Assembly: GCA_014898425.1 (NCBI GenBank) | Contig: RCSZ01000003.1 | Coordinates: 3,130,227 to 3,194,226 of the forward strand | Length of the DNA: 64,000 bases | From: Botryotinia globosa | Taxonomy: Eukaryota > Ascomycota > Leotiomycetes > Helotiales > Sclerotiniaceae | Direction: 5' to 3' | Shown here: positions 1-11,028 of the stretch, in pieces | Layout of the letters: each line of letters opens with the position of its first letter | How positions within the stretch are numbered: position 1 is the first letter of the stretch | Notes under the pieces: model-generated | Databases searched by the model: none | What the model was told of the DNA's origin: nothing | The model's input: the letters and a program-made list of their open reading frames with translations, nothing else | Translations under genes and position numbers: made by a program

Positions 1-245
1 TCGTTGCAGCATCAGCTGTTTCCAGCGCGGTTGCATCATCAAGCGCCGCAGCTCTTTCATCGGGTGCCGTAGCCGCAGTGAGCTCCGTCGCCTCATCCGT
101 AGAGGTCTCGTCCAGTGCGATACTTCCATCAAGCTCCGTGGCCGCCATTGTAACTTCTGCCCCAAGCACTCTCGTTACAGCCATTTCTGCACCAGCAGCT
201 ACTAGCTCGGCGGTTGAGGTTGGCGATGATGAGTGTGAAGCATAA
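1..245 (+). CDS. 3' end of a Ser/Ala-rich protein (partial)
   Basis: The window opens inside a reading frame (first full codon at base 3) that runs to TAA at 243-245, giving about 80 residues. The composition is dominated by Ala, Ser and Val, with a short acidic, Cys-containing end (DDECEA). Third positions are G/C-rich, as in a real coding region, and no competing frame is as long. Ser/Ala-rich tails of this kind are common at the C-terminus of secreted or cell-wall fungal proteins, where they form O-glycosylated linkers. The catalytic or structural part lies outside the window, so no function can be given. I see no hydrophobic GPI-type C-terminal segment. Confidence 0.6.
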   Translation, partial: VAASAVSSAVASSSAAALSSGAVAAVSSVASSVEVSSSAILPSSSVAAIVTSAPSTLVTAISAPAATSSAVEVGDDECEA

Positions 246-771
246 ATTTGACGAGGATATGTATCAAGTGGTGAAAATATGTTTGGATTATTGTATTTAT
301 ATCTAGATCTATTCGCTGTATATGAATAGACTTGGCTCTTGCCATTGTACAAATAGAGACTGATTGAGCTTTGAATGTTGAGTGGTTGCTGATTGTGAAG
401 TGCATTGCCTGGGTGTCAAATGTAGATGGATTGCAAAAAAAAACAAAAAAAAACATCCATCCCACTTGCGTCGGGTTCACCAGTCGGTGTATAGATTGAC
501 GGGGAACATCTCACTTTTCCAATCTTTATAGCAAATTCATTCTTCAATTGTTTGGTATAAAATTTTGTGTTTTGATTGTTCCATCTCTAGTGAACAACGA
601 AATCAAAGTAGAATGTTACGCGCTGGTTTCTGTGCATTACACCAATACCAATATAAGAAAGGCTTTGATTGTTAAGAATCTGGAGCAAATCCAACGACTT
701 CATCCAAAGTCTCGGGCGTCAGTATAGACCATCAAATTCCTGCCATGTCTTAAAGTGCAAGGATCAGCCCA
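246..771. other. Intergenic region, no gene seen
   Basis: This stretch lies between the end of the Ser/Ala-rich gene and the end of the reverse-strand small gene. It contains short A-tracts near 436-455 and no reading frame with coding character. It probably holds the two 3' untranslated regions. Confidence 0.5.
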
Positions 772-1188
772 TTACTCAGAATGCATCCTTCTCGCGACCT
801 GAATGAGCACTCTTTGCAAATTCATATCACTTCCCGCCGCCGACGTTCCTCTCTTATCCATTCCCCTTGCCACTTCTACCAAAGTCTTTCCCAAAAGCCC
901 ACCGATATCCTCGCCCAATCTTGCCACTACTTTGTTCCATTCCCTCTTATCCCGCTCGTAGGTGTCGACGATAATCTTGACATTCTGGTCGAGAGTATCT
1001 TGACACTCTTGTGCACCGTTTGTATTGCCAGCTCGCGTTTCCTTGCGGAATGCACGCAGTACTTCGCTTGTTTGATGGAGAACGGGTTGGACGGTGGCTT
1101 GGTGGTCTTTTTCGATTTGTGCGAGCTCGGAGTAGTAGGGAGTTGCTTGGAGGATAAGCAAGATTTGCTGGTGAGTTTTCTCTGACAT
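772..1188 (-). CDS. Small helical hypothetical protein, 138 aa
   Basis: A single-exon frame encodes 138 residues. I do not recognise the family. The sequence is mostly charged and amphipathic, with no Pro in its helical parts, and looks like two or three long helices or a coiled coil (roughly residues 1-50 and 60-105). It has no signal peptide and no membrane segment. The start codon has A at -3 (ATCACG then ATG), a good eukaryotic context. The opposite strand is also open over almost the same bases (781-1185). I prefer the reverse strand because its composition is that of a soluble helical protein, while the forward translation is rich in Ser, Cys and His and looks random. A regulatory or scaffold role would be a guess. 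Confidence 0.55.
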   Translation of the reverse strand: MSEKTHQQILLILQATPYYSELAQIEKDHQATVQPVLHQTSEVLRAFRKETRAGNTNGAQECQDTLDQNVKIIVDTYERDKREWNKVVARLGEDIGGLLGKTLVEVARGMDKRGTSAAGSDMNLQRVLIQVARRMHSE

Positions 1189-1615
1189 CGTGATTGATCG
1201 TGTGCCGTAGCTTTAAGAGTTCAAAATCGCATGGGTGTATTTTTTGTTCGGTGTTGTTTATTGCTTCGGACGGTCTGGAGAGGTGAGGATAAGGAATCCG
1301 TGAAAGGAAGGAACGACATAGAAAGGTTTAAAGTTCATTGCTTGATTCACTGATAGCTGGATATTTTATTGGCGGCTTTATTAATCAGCATCTCGAGAGA
1401 TTTTCTGTGATTCTCAAATGTTGAAACTTCCGACGATAGCAATCCGTTTTATTTGCCTTGGTTTTCCAATCATGAATAAGTTTTTAACATCCATGCCAAA
1501 TGCTAGGGCAGTGAATGATTCAAGAATCATTCAAGGCATTCACTCGAGTTGCTCTCTCTACAGCGCTGCAAAGTGAATATCTGTATCGGCCATTTCATAT
1601 GTGAACGATACGGCT
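1189..1615. other. Intergenic region, promoter side of the 138-aa gene
   Basis: This region lies upstream of the reverse-strand small gene. It has a near-repeated GAATGATTCAAG/AATCATTCAAGG at about 1511-1538. There is no convincing gene or RNA. Confidence 0.4.
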
Positions 1616-2579
1616 TCAATATCTGTGCAACTCGGGACGATATTTTCTAATCACGAATTTGTACGGTAACTGGTCAAGCCTGTTTAAGTAAGTTATGTCT
1701 TTCTTCCAGGCATCCAATCCAACATCATCGTCCACATTGATCGCCTCAAAGGAGTTTAAAGCTAATCCGGCCTCCGATAGTCTCAACACCTACATCATGA
1801 ACAACATTTTGAAAGCAGGAACTCTGCATTGAATCCCAACAACGCTTCTGAGAAAAGCGCAGCTGGCCAGGGAATTCAAATCCCTCTTGAGGATAATGCA
1901 CGTCATGATTTATAACAATATGACATAAATTGTAGGTCGCCACATTGTCTATACCCCAGTAAATGAACAATTCAACCTCGCGTAATCAACACCAAGATAT
2001 GAATGAAAATGAACAACATCATAGCAGATGTGCCATCGATCAGATCGCACATACTCACAAAGAAGGGCACAAAAGTCAATATGAGCAATAAAGATGCACT
2101 CGCAATTAAGTCCGCTCCGGAAACCTTCCAACGACTTCGAGATCTGCCACCAGAATGAAGGTTGGGAGTATGGAAGTTTGCACGTTTGCAGCCCTGACTC
2201 GTGGTCATCTCTTACTCGGATCACAAAGCAAGTCACTTTTCTATATCCTAATACAATTTTAATAAACCCCCGAGTTCCAATTGGAAAATGCATCTATGTG
2301 ATTGATGTATTTGCATCTGATTGACCACTCTGTCTTGCACCCATTACTGTGCATCCCAAAAGCTTTATCAGGATATGCCATTGAATAATTAGCCGACGTA
2401 CTCATCGAACTTTCTTGAGTTCTCGAATTCCACACCGGTTTATACACAAAAGTCAAAGAGTAAAACAGTGCAGTAAAAATGAAACACGACACAAGAAATA
2501 TAGCGAGCTGGATGAAATATACAATATTACTACAAGACGTATGCATAGGGGTATCACTCCGCTCCTGTCCCGCGCTCAA
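1616..2579 (-). pseudogene. Unresolved spliced or decayed gene with one membrane segment
   Basis: Several short reverse-strand frames follow one another here. At the 5' side, 2259-2579 encodes a short hydrophilic head and a strong hydrophobic helix (IVYFIQLAIFLVSCFIFTAL) followed by an exposed segment. At the 3' side, an open frame ending at the TGA at 1616-1618 reads well as a C-terminus, including LDAWKKDITYLNRLDQLPY, and could start after a TAG acceptor near 1790. In between, frames at 1949-2293 and 1746-1970 are each interrupted, and no single splice model joins everything cleanly. This could be a four- or five-exon gene for a single-pass membrane protein, or a gene inactivated by frameshifts. 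Base composition matches the neighbouring genes, so RIP is not the cause. Family unknown. Confidence 0.3.
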
Positions 2580-2648
2580 ATAGACTTTTTTTATCTCAAA
2601 TATTTCTTATCATCTGACATATATTAAGTATATGTATGTCCTGCATGA

Positions 2649-4682
2649 TCAGGTCAAAATAGAAGGAGAATAATGGGGAATCCGACGTGTATAATGGTCT
2701 GTATGAGTGGGCACCCTACAGCAACCCACTCCGCCCGCGCTCCGTTCACAGCAACTCCAGGACCAATCGCTAAGCCAATGGGATGCCCCGTAAATAGCCA
2801 ACATTTCGTCGACGGATTTCCCTTGATAACATCTCTCACCATGCTGTTCGACGAGCTTTGGAAGGGCTCGTGAGCGCAATGTTTTTGATCCTAAAGTAAA
2901 ATCATTTCAGTATTGCGCAACAAGTCAAGAGAATGAAACCGAATACTAACCAGGATGATATCGACATGGGCCATCGGCATCTTGGGATCTGATGTCTTTG
3001 AAACACTGCCCACATTTACCGCCTTTGAATTTGAGGGATTTTCTCTCCAACCCTAACTCCTCCAAAGTTGGATTAAGCCTCCGCTTTTTCGCCGATGATG
3101 ATACATCAGCGACTGATTGGCTTTGAGTTCTCCCATTCAAAAGTTCCTCATCCACCTCTTCCAAAACTGTCCGTTCCTCCCTTAGTTCTGCTAAAACTTT
3201 CCGAGCTAATGGAACCCCTTCTTCTTTTCCCGTTAAGTCTCTCTCGTGGGTGAAAGTCCTCTCTGTAACTTCCCTTAACCTTCTCTCAACCTCGAGCGCT
3301 TTCTCCAAATCTTTTGTCTTCTTTTTTTCTTTTTCTAGTGCTTCTATGGCAGTATCCTTGACGGCATTCGTTGAGGAAGCGCGCGTGTCCACTTCCATAT
3401 ATATCATTTGTTGATCGGCAAGTTGCTCCTTGAACCACTGAGATCTGTCCATTTCAATTTTCAAAGCCTTTTTGAGTTCCTCAGAGGTTCCCATGAAATC
3501 AGTCTCAGGGATTTTATTCGGCTGAGATATAGGTGTTCCACTGCTCGATTGAAAACGTCTCTGATGGCCTAATAGATCCTTTAGTCTTTTCGTTCCCTTC
3601 CTCCCATCAATCAACTGCTTTCGAAGTATCTCATTATATCTCCTGTCCGTTTTTGACGCTTCGTCTGCACTATCAATTCGGGGCATCAATTCTGGCAGAG
3701 TATTCTGAGCGCTTATAGCCTTAGCCTGAATTTCCCTCATCTGCTGTTGTAGGGTCTCGACCTGATTCCATTCATTTTGATAATTATTCGTCACAGTCTT
3801 TATCTCCGCTTTCGCTGCCTCTAGTTCTTGCAGCAAAGCCGCAGTTCTTTTCTTTTCAATTATCAATGCTTCCTCCAGAGGAGTTTCCTTCTGCAAGGTA
3901 TCCTCATCATCACTCACCAAGTCAATGACCAATCCCTTCCCTGGTATAATTCGTTCCTTTCTCGAGTTAATAGACATTCCTCTCCGGTCCATCGACTTCC
4001 CATTTGCTTTGTCATTATTCAAGAGTCCCTTAGTACTCCATCCCTCCTCTTTCTCCTCTTCGACATATTTGTCACCAAGCAAAAATCTTAGAGTGGTCGT
4101 TCGCATATGCGGATACAAATTTCCAGTAGCTCTGAGCAATGCTTTGAGGGATTCGATATCTGCATCGTTGAGAGCAGACTCTAGACACTGGGATTGAGGA
4201 AGTGCTTGTAGCCTTGACCGAGGAGCTGGGGTCGAGTTCGAGGAGCTTAGTCTAGAGGGTGTTCGAAGAAATGGAGAGGCATTTGATGGCGTAATGGGAG
4301 TCAGTGGGTAATGGTCCACAGGAGACAGTTGTGGCTGAGATTGAGTGGAAACTTGAGAAGGGTGTTGGGTATTGTGTCTACCGATCTCAGGCGCAAATGG
4401 TGGTAACTGATGTTGCGTTTGAAATCCATTGGGATTTGAGTATGGACTGGGGTAAGTTGAAGCTTGCATGGTGAATTTACACTCTGGTGCCGGTTGAGGA
4501 GCGTAATATTGCTGCGAACCAAGATTATATGAGAATATCGGACTTGGCAAAGGAAAGTTTGACTGCTGTGGAGAGGAATTGGCGAGATTTGGGTAACGCG
4601 GGTGGAATAACGTAGGACTGATCTGATCTTGATAAGATACAGGTTGTCCTGCACGATTCAATTGCACGGCCTTTCTTGACAT
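2649..4682 (-). CDS. Coiled-coil protein with split C-terminal CxxC/CRYHPG/WxCC zinc motif, 657 aa, two exons
   Basis: Exon 1 is 4682-2951 and exon 2 is 2890-2649, with a 60 bp intron (2950-2891; GTTAGT donor, TTTAG acceptor). Phase is preserved and the protein is 657 residues. Residues 1-180 are Pro/Gln/Ser-rich and disordered. A charged coiled-coil region covers about 270-490. A basic stretch (KKRR) lies near 530. The end carries C557-x2-C560, then CRYHPG (573-578), then in exon 2 WSWSCC (620-625), GCC (633-635) and His640/His643. The combination CxxC ... C-x-YHPG ... W-x-CC ... GC ... H recurs at the C-terminus of many ascomycete proteins and is probably zinc-binding. Reading exon 1 alone stops right after the YHPG and loses half the ligands, so the spliced model is clearly better. 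The molecular role is unknown; the layout suggests a nuclear scaffold or DNA-associated protein. Confidence 0.8.
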
Positions 4683-4916
4683 TCGTTTAAAGCAAAAGGT
4701 CCCAAGGCCATCAGTGTCTAAGGTGGTTCGACGGTTGTTTTACTGGAGAAGGTGTGACAGAAGAACGGTTCGAGTACATTAGGGGTTCAGGAAGACGCGT
4801 TGGCGGGGAATCGCGATTTTCTCGATAAGCTGCTGCTGAGGATGGCGCGTGCATGCTTATCGACACGTGACCTGCCCCCTTTTCAGGTATTTATTGTCAA
4901 GATACCACATCCCACT

Positions 4917-5989
4917 AATCTCACTTTCAAACTCTCTTTATCAATAAAATATTTTTAACTAGAATTCTAAATAATATATATTTTGATCATGGTGGTATTG
5001 TAGTTTATTAATAATCGAATTTTTTTTGATTAATTAAAGATTGAAGGGAATATTTATTTCATTAAAAATCTGAGAATATTTAGTTGTATTTTTAATGTAC
5101 AATTTAATTTGTCTGATAAAAGTATTTTAATAATATATATTGTGATCATTCTTTTAATTATTATTTATTAAAAAACTAATTAATATATTTGAAAAAGTTT
5201 AATTGATAATATTATTTAAATTGATATTCAAATTAATTGAATCTGTAATTGTTATAAAATTCAATTGAAAAGAATTTTTTTAATTAATTAAATTATTTTC
5301 TATTATTTTCAATTATTCATATTAATTATAAAAGTGGTATTAATTAAATCGCTTTATTAAGTTGAGTATATTACTAGTTTTTTTAATAGTTTTAATAATA
5401 TTAGAATTATATTATTAATAAAGATTTAATTATTTTTTAAATTTTATGTTTTAAGTTTAAGGTATATAATTTCAAAATGAAAATGGATTTTCAGATTTAG
5501 AAATACCTAATCTTTTCGAAATCAATAATTTTAATTTTTTAAAAGAGATTGAGGTATATAATAGAAATCAGATTGATTAAAAGATCTTCAAAATATATAT
5601 ATTATTATTAAAAATAATAATAATAATAGTGTTGAAATCCATAGAGAATAGATATTTAATTTAATAAAATATTGGGTTGTAAAAATATATATTTTCAATA
5701 TATATGATATATATATATATAATTAAATAAAGTTATTATAATAAAAAAATATTAAAATAATGAGAAAATCTATTTATATATCGAGAATTTATATTAAAGC
5801 GATTTAATTATTGAGTAATTTGTAATCTTTAATTGAAAAATTAAAAAATAACAAATTATTGATTTTTATATTAAAACTAAAACCAAATTGTTTTAAATTC
5901 TATAATGATAAAGTTTCAAGACCCTTATCTCAAAATCAAGACTAAAAGTCTGAATTATGTAATCACTGTGTGGTCTGAGGATGAGATAA
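4917..5989. mobile_element. RIP-mutated 1,073 bp non-autonomous element (MULE-like), copy X
   Basis: A sharply bounded AT-rich block in otherwise normal DNA. It is flanked by a 9 bp direct repeat, CATCCCACT (4908-4916) and CATCTCACT (5990-5998), differing by one C/T. The ends are imperfectly inverted: ATCTCACTTTC at the left and GAGGATGAGAT at the right. A homologous 1,074 bp copy lies at 33,495-34,568 with its own 9 bp duplication. No coding capacity remains. A 9 bp duplication with short inverted ends is the habit of Mutator-like elements, so I assign it there with caution. Confidence 0.7.
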
Positions 5990-5998
5990 CATCTCACT

Positions 5999-6349
5999 AT
6001 CAATTTGAAGAATCGTGGGTTGGATAAACATGTCACAGCAAACAAGTTTCAAGTGCCTGATAGATTTTCTCGTTGGAAGGATCTGATTGTGATTGGCTTA
6101 AGCGGAGGGTTGACCAGATTTGGAACATATCACATCGTGCTTACTCTAAGATGGGCTGATCTGGCGGCTACCAATGTCACAATGAATTGAGAATGCGCCC
6201 CTCGCCATATCAAGCTTCCAAGTATCATATCGAATATTGCTGCTAGAAACCCGTTACGAGTCGCTGTCACTAGGTGTCGTCAGTTCAAAAGGCTCAGAAA
6301 TCTCACCAACACTCCTTATCTAGTTTTAATCAGTTCTCTGGTCTCAAAA
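5999..6349 (+). promoter_or_regulatory. Upstream region of the FAD monooxygenase gene
   Basis: About 350 bp of normal-composition DNA lie between the target duplication of the AT-rich element and the monooxygenase start. A 61-codon frame at 6005-6190 has no coding character. The promoter is therefore bordered directly by a RIP-mutated repeat, a position where heterochromatin spreading could matter. Confidence 0.4.
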
Positions 6350-7681
6350 ATGGGGGCAGAAACCACGAATCCGAAGTTAAACGTTGCGATTATCGGCGGC
6401 GGTCTTGGTGGAATTGCTCTCAGTATTGGACTTCTTCCTTATCGTGATGCCCTCAATATCCTAATTTACGAAGCAGCTCCTAAGTTCGCAGAAATAGGGG
6501 CAGGAATTGCATCTGGTCCCAACGCAGTGAATGCCCTAAATTTGATTTCTCCTGATATCCTTAAAGGTTATAGGAAATGTGCAACGTTTAACGAAACTCG
6601 CGATCACGATAACGCATGGTTGACTTTTCGGTATGGGACGAATGGTAGAAATGGTGATGGCAAGAAAATGGACTTGATTCATCATGTTGGAGAGAAAGGA
6701 AAATCTCTGGGAGACATTTCGGAGATGCTGAAAAGAGAGGAGATTAGAAGGAGAAGTTGTGTGCACAGGGCTAGGTTCTTGGATGAAATGGCAGCGTTGA
6801 TTCCAAACGGAATGGCGAAATTCAAGAAAAGTCTGGTGAGCGTTGAAGACCCGGAGGAAGACAACGGAGGATTGAAGTTGACATTTGAAGACGGTGAGAC
6901 AGTTCTCGCTGATGTAGTGATTGGCTGCGATGGAATCAAGAGTGTCACGAGAGACTTCGTCATGAGAAACCAATCAATCGAACCGGTTTTTTCAAACACC
7001 TACGCATATCGAGCTATGGTTCCCAGAGATATTGCCAGGGAAGCAATAGGAGATGCCTTAGCACTAAATGGCCAATCATATCTCGGATATGGTAGATATA
7101 TGATTAGTTACCCAGTTGAGCATGGAAACTTGATCAACCTCGTTGCATTGAAGACAACGAAAGATGTCGAATGGGATGAGAAGAATTGGTTGATGCCAGC
7201 TACCAGAGAGGAGATGGCGTCGGATTTAGAAGGCTATGAAGAAAAATTGGCTGAATTGGTCTCGAAATATTGTACTGGAGATAAGTGGGGGCTCTTTCAT
7301 CTTCCTCATTCTCAAAAATATTTTCGCGGAAGAATTTGTCTCATGGGAGACGCTGCTCATGCAAGTACACCTCACTTAGGGGCTGGCTCCGGTATGGCAT
7401 TTGAAGATGCTTATGTCTTGAGTCGTCTTTTTGAGGGTGTCAAAACTAAAGATGATATTCAAAAAGCACTCGAAGCTTATGATACGGTGAGGAGACCGAG
7501 GTCGCAAAACTTAGTTGAATTTAGTAAGAAAGCCGGAGAACTGATCTCGTTTACGCATGATGATTTTGGAGATGATGTGAAAAGGATAGCTGACGAGATT
7601 GATTCGTTGTATGAATGGGTTTGGACATATGATCTCGAAGGGAGTTTGGTAGAGGCGAAACAGCTTTCCAATTTGTTCTAG
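6350..7681 (+). CDS. FAD-dependent monooxygenase, salicylate hydroxylase-like, 443 aa
   Basis: Single-exon flavoprotein of the class A aromatic hydroxylase family. The ADP-binding motif GGGLGG is at residues 16-21, with the ribose-binding Glu41 after the second strand. A conserved Arg lies in the 139-142 segment, the DG motif is at 194-195 (GCDG), and the flavin-ribityl motif GDAAH is at 333-337, followed by PHLGAGSGMAFEDA. All elements for FAD and NAD(P)H use are present and the length (about 440) fits the family. Salicylate hydroxylases of this group use NADH and oxygen to decarboxylate and hydroxylate salicylate to catechol, but relatives act on other hydroxybenzoates and on secondary metabolites, so the substrate is not fixed by sequence alone. 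The start (CAAAAATGG) has A at -3. The gene points towards the dual zinc-finger regulator downstream. Cytosolic; no signal peptide. Confidence 0.88.
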   Translation: MGAETTNPKLNVAIIGGGLGGIALSIGLLPYRDALNILIYEAAPKFAEIGAGIASGPNAVNALNLISPDILKGYRKCATFNETRDHDNAWLTFRYGTNGRNGDGKKMDLIHHVGEKGKSLGDISEMLKREEIRRRSCVHRARFLDEMAALIPNGMAKFKKSLVSVEDPEEDNGGLKLTFEDGETVLADVVIGCDGIKSVTRDFVMRNQSIEPVFSNTYAYRAMVPRDIAREAIGDALALNGQSYLGYGRYMISYPVEHGNLINLVALKTTKDVEWDEKNWLMPATREEMASDLEGYEEKLAELVSKYCTGDKWGLFHLPHSQKYFRGRICLMGDAAHASTPHLGAGSGMAFEDAYVLSRLFEGVKTKDDIQKALEAYDTVRRPRSQNLVEFSKKAGELISFTHDDFGDDVKRIADEIDSLYEWVWTYDLEGSLVEAKQLSNLF

Positions 7682-8859
7682 TCTCCTCTCCAATGATTGT
7701 GGATTATTGAGAGACTGCATCAGGCAACATGTAGAGATGTAGCGAGGTGGCGTGCGTCTTTTTTGTATCGGGGGCTGTCATTTGTTGAAGAGGTCGTTCT
7801 CATGCAGGAGCATTCAAAGGATTGACGGCATGGTTAGATGTGGTTAACGAAATCTGAGATGATATTGATACCTGGCCGTTCTTCAATGGCTAAAGAGCGA
7901 ATTCAAATGAGATAAATGCTGTTTGTGGTGAATGCATGTTTGTACGCGAAGTGCATTTGCATGTATCCACAAAAATACCTAGAAGGCTAGTACAAGGACT
8001 ACAATTCCGCGATCTACAGAGAATGGCGTGGCAGTCTGCCCTAAAGTCGTCCAACGGCCTCTCTATACGGAATCAGCCCCGATACAAGGGATGCACTTGT
8101 AAGTCTTACAAATCATAGACGAAAGAGCTTGCGGGCTCCATATGAACGTAAAAAGTGGACGACCCAAATCAGTTTGAGGAGACCAATCACACTTCATATT
8201 GGAAAATCTTGTATCTCCATGATATCAAGACGTATTCGAATATATTTCTGTTATTAAGTATGAAATTGAAGATCAGATATAATATGAGAATCACGCGCGA
8301 AAGCTTGTGGTCATCAAACCCTATTATTCTTAGAAAGGGGAAAGGGGAAAGGGGGGTGCAGCTAATGCATGAGGTTATACCAACTTACTTACTCTTGCTT
8401 GGAACACCAATCTTCAGGAATGACGACGAATACATACATCCCATCATTTCTTAATCACACTCCGAAAAGTCTAGAAGTAACTGAAAACTTTTGAGAACTT
8501 ATCGAATCTACCCCCGCAATTTAATCTCACCGCTTAGATCAAATAGGTTTAATCTGATACCAGATGATCCAGATGATCCAGATGATCCATAGAAAAAACT
8601 CTATTTTACCACTATTCAGTATTCGGTCCCGGCTGTCATTCCCAGTCTGGCTCTCGGGTCCTTCATCTAGCCTCACCTAGGTCTAGTTGAAGCGTAAATT
8701 CTCGCTTGTAGTTTTCACGAAGCGTACCTCTAATAACGTCCACCTTTTCCAACCAGTAATGACAAATTCCAATTATTGTAATGGCCAAAGTCGTTTGAAT
8801 GAATGGCGTTGATGAAGTCAACCAAAGTCAACTTCCACCTTCAATCACCGTGACCCAAG
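7682..8859. other. Intergenic region upstream of the transcription factor
   Basis: Nearly 1.2 kb without a supported gene; the small frames here lack coding character. It contains a run of G-rich hexamers (AAAGGGG) near 8334-8356 and three tandem copies of CCAGATGAT at 8560-8589. The latter overlap TGATCC/GATGATCC steps and could be factor-binding sites for the downstream regulator, but this is inference. Confidence 0.4.
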
Positions 8860-11028
8860 ATGAAGAGATCCTCGCCGTCGACAGGTACATCGTTTCCAAG
8901 TTATCAATGTCAAATATGTTTATCAACGTACTCCACAATCGGACATCTACGACGTCATGAAGCTGTGCGTAAGTCAATCCCCACCACTCCCATCTTCCGC
9001 GGTGCGGGATATATTAACATTGCAACTCAAATAGATGCTGGACAGCGACTTTATGGGTGCCACTTTTGTGATCAGCACTTTTTCAGATCGTGAGTTGCAC
9101 AATTGAAAGGGCCAAAATCATTCCTGCTAATAAGATCTTAGAGATGCTGCTAGAAGACATTCAAAATCATGCCCGATCAGGGGTGGAAGGCCAATGCCTC
9201 AGCCAAGGCCAAGAGGAAAGCAAAAACAATCATGTGACTCTTGTGCACGATCGAAACGAGCTTGTAATCAAGGACGCCCATGTGAAGGTTGTCAATTGAA
9301 TAGCATACCGTGCACTTATTATCGTTCGACGGGAAGCAAGGATGGCCCACAGCCTTTGCAAGCTACACAAGATCTAGGATCTTCAATACAACCAGTGCAT
9401 GACACCACACCGACACATTTTGATCAGGCCAGCAACAATGCGACAGCTTCCGGTATACCATCTCAAGATCCTAGGATGCAGTTTGATTTTCTCCTCCATT
9501 ACACAAAGCCTGGGAGAGAGTCGCTTTTAGATTTTTTCGGCACGCCAACTAGCGGTATATCGACTCCAACCGTTTCTACCGCGATGTCTTCATCCCTTAT
9601 GCCAAATTCCTCACTACTTGCTTTTCCCAGCGAGTTAGAAGACCTCATGCAGAGCAATGCACTGCCAATACTAGATGATTTTATCTGGGATGGTGAACTC
9701 AGCAATCTTCCAATCAACTCGACACTACGAAGCTCGTCTCAATTGGAAGGCCGGCTCCAGGAACTTATATCGAAACTTTCCGTCACTCATCAAAGATTAT
9801 CCGAGCTTGATGGAGACTTGCCGCCATTCTCCGAGGAAATAAAAACCGTTCTGTTCACCGTTCCTAACTTGATAGATTTTACACGATTATTTTTTGATCA
9901 TTGGTATCCGAATTGTCCAATTATGCACCAACCTACTTATAACCTCGAGACAGTCTCGCTTCCATTGTTATTTGTAGTCTTCCTTATTGGCGCAGCGTAT
10001 TCTTCACCTCGAGATACGGCTGGCTTAGCAAAGGAATGCGGTACTTTATGCGAGGAATTCGTTTTCGAGAATGAAGAATTGAAAGAAATACTTTGTTCGG
10101 AACAGTACACTGAGAAATCGACTAGTCTCCAAATCATTCAAGCAGCATTTCTTGTATCAGTACTGCGAAATTGGCAAAATGGGCAACTCGCAAGAAAGAG
10201 AATGCGTAACAGGCGATATTGTGATGTTGTCAATGGCGCGAGGGCACTGGGATATAACTCATCAAAAAACATGTACGCCACGGGTGTTTTCCCTTTCAAT
10301 TGGCATGGTTATATCGAAGCAGAAGCAAAGGTTAGGTCAGCTCAGCTTATGTCTACCATCTACTATTCAAAATGCTAAATATAAACTAGGGTTATGAGTT
10401 TGATATATCTTGTGGATTGTCATTATACTCTTTTCAATAAGTATCCACCCCGATTAACGATTGCCGAGATGGTCGGTGATATGCCATCCTCAGAAGAAGC
10501 ATTTGCCGCTACAGATGCCCTCGTTTGCGAAGGGTATTTGTTAGGGACAAATGAGGAACCCCGAGTCGCTCTGGCAACCTCTTTGGAGTGGCTAATGGGA
10601 GATGAATGGAATCCAGTTCATCATTACGGTGTTACAACCCTCAATCTGTTCGCGTTCATCAACGGTAAAGAAACTATCCAAGACTACCTACCCATATAAT
10701 ACCTTTGCTAACTATATAAGCATTAAATACAACAATCTTCCATCTGAAAGCGACGTCTCTCTGGATCTATAACTCCGCTCGTATCGCTCAGGCTCTCGAT
10801 AGATGGAAGGTTCTTTGGGATAACCATTTAAAACAAGTCGGGCCAGATTTCACGAGATCTGGATTCTTTAAGAACTCTCTGGAATTTTGGCAGCTTACTA
10901 AGTTAATACTTAAAACAGAGAGAAATACGTGCCAACCAGGCCTCTGTGGCAAGACCGAGATAGTCAGCGATTCGATGACAGAAATCAATGCCTTGATGGA
11001 CAAATTTCAAGGGGTCACCATCTCTTGA
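8860..11028 (+). CDS. C2H2 + Zn2Cys6 transcription factor, 646 aa, five exons
   Basis: Exons 8860-8968, 9035-9089, 9142-10335, 10390-10664 and 10721-11028; introns of 66, 52, 54 and 56 bp, all GT-AG and in phase, the last with a clean GCTAAC branch site. Finger 1: C17-x2-C20-x12-H33-x3-H37, its last His coded just across intron 1. Finger 2: C45-x2-C48-x12-H61-x3-C65. A Zn2Cys6 cluster follows: C86-x2-C89-x6-C96-x5-C102-x2-C105-x6-C112. Residues from about 240 onward resemble the fungal middle-homology region (LFFDHWYPNCPIMHQPTY). This architecture is typical of ascomycete regulators, many controlling local metabolic genes. Frames that ignore the introns split the gene into four pieces. It lies between a monooxygenase and a cleavage oxygenase, which makes those two plausible targets (inference). 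No lesion is seen, so the gene looks functional. Confidence 0.88.

Noticed and set aside
781..1185. Forward 134-codon open frame
   Set aside because: It is the mirror of the reverse-strand 138-aa gene. Its translation has no domain or helical pattern and the start context is poor.
2673..2873. Forward frame and a second reverse frame over the last exon of the 657-aa protein
   Set aside because: They overlap the spliced exon that completes a recognised zinc motif, and neither shows motifs of its own.
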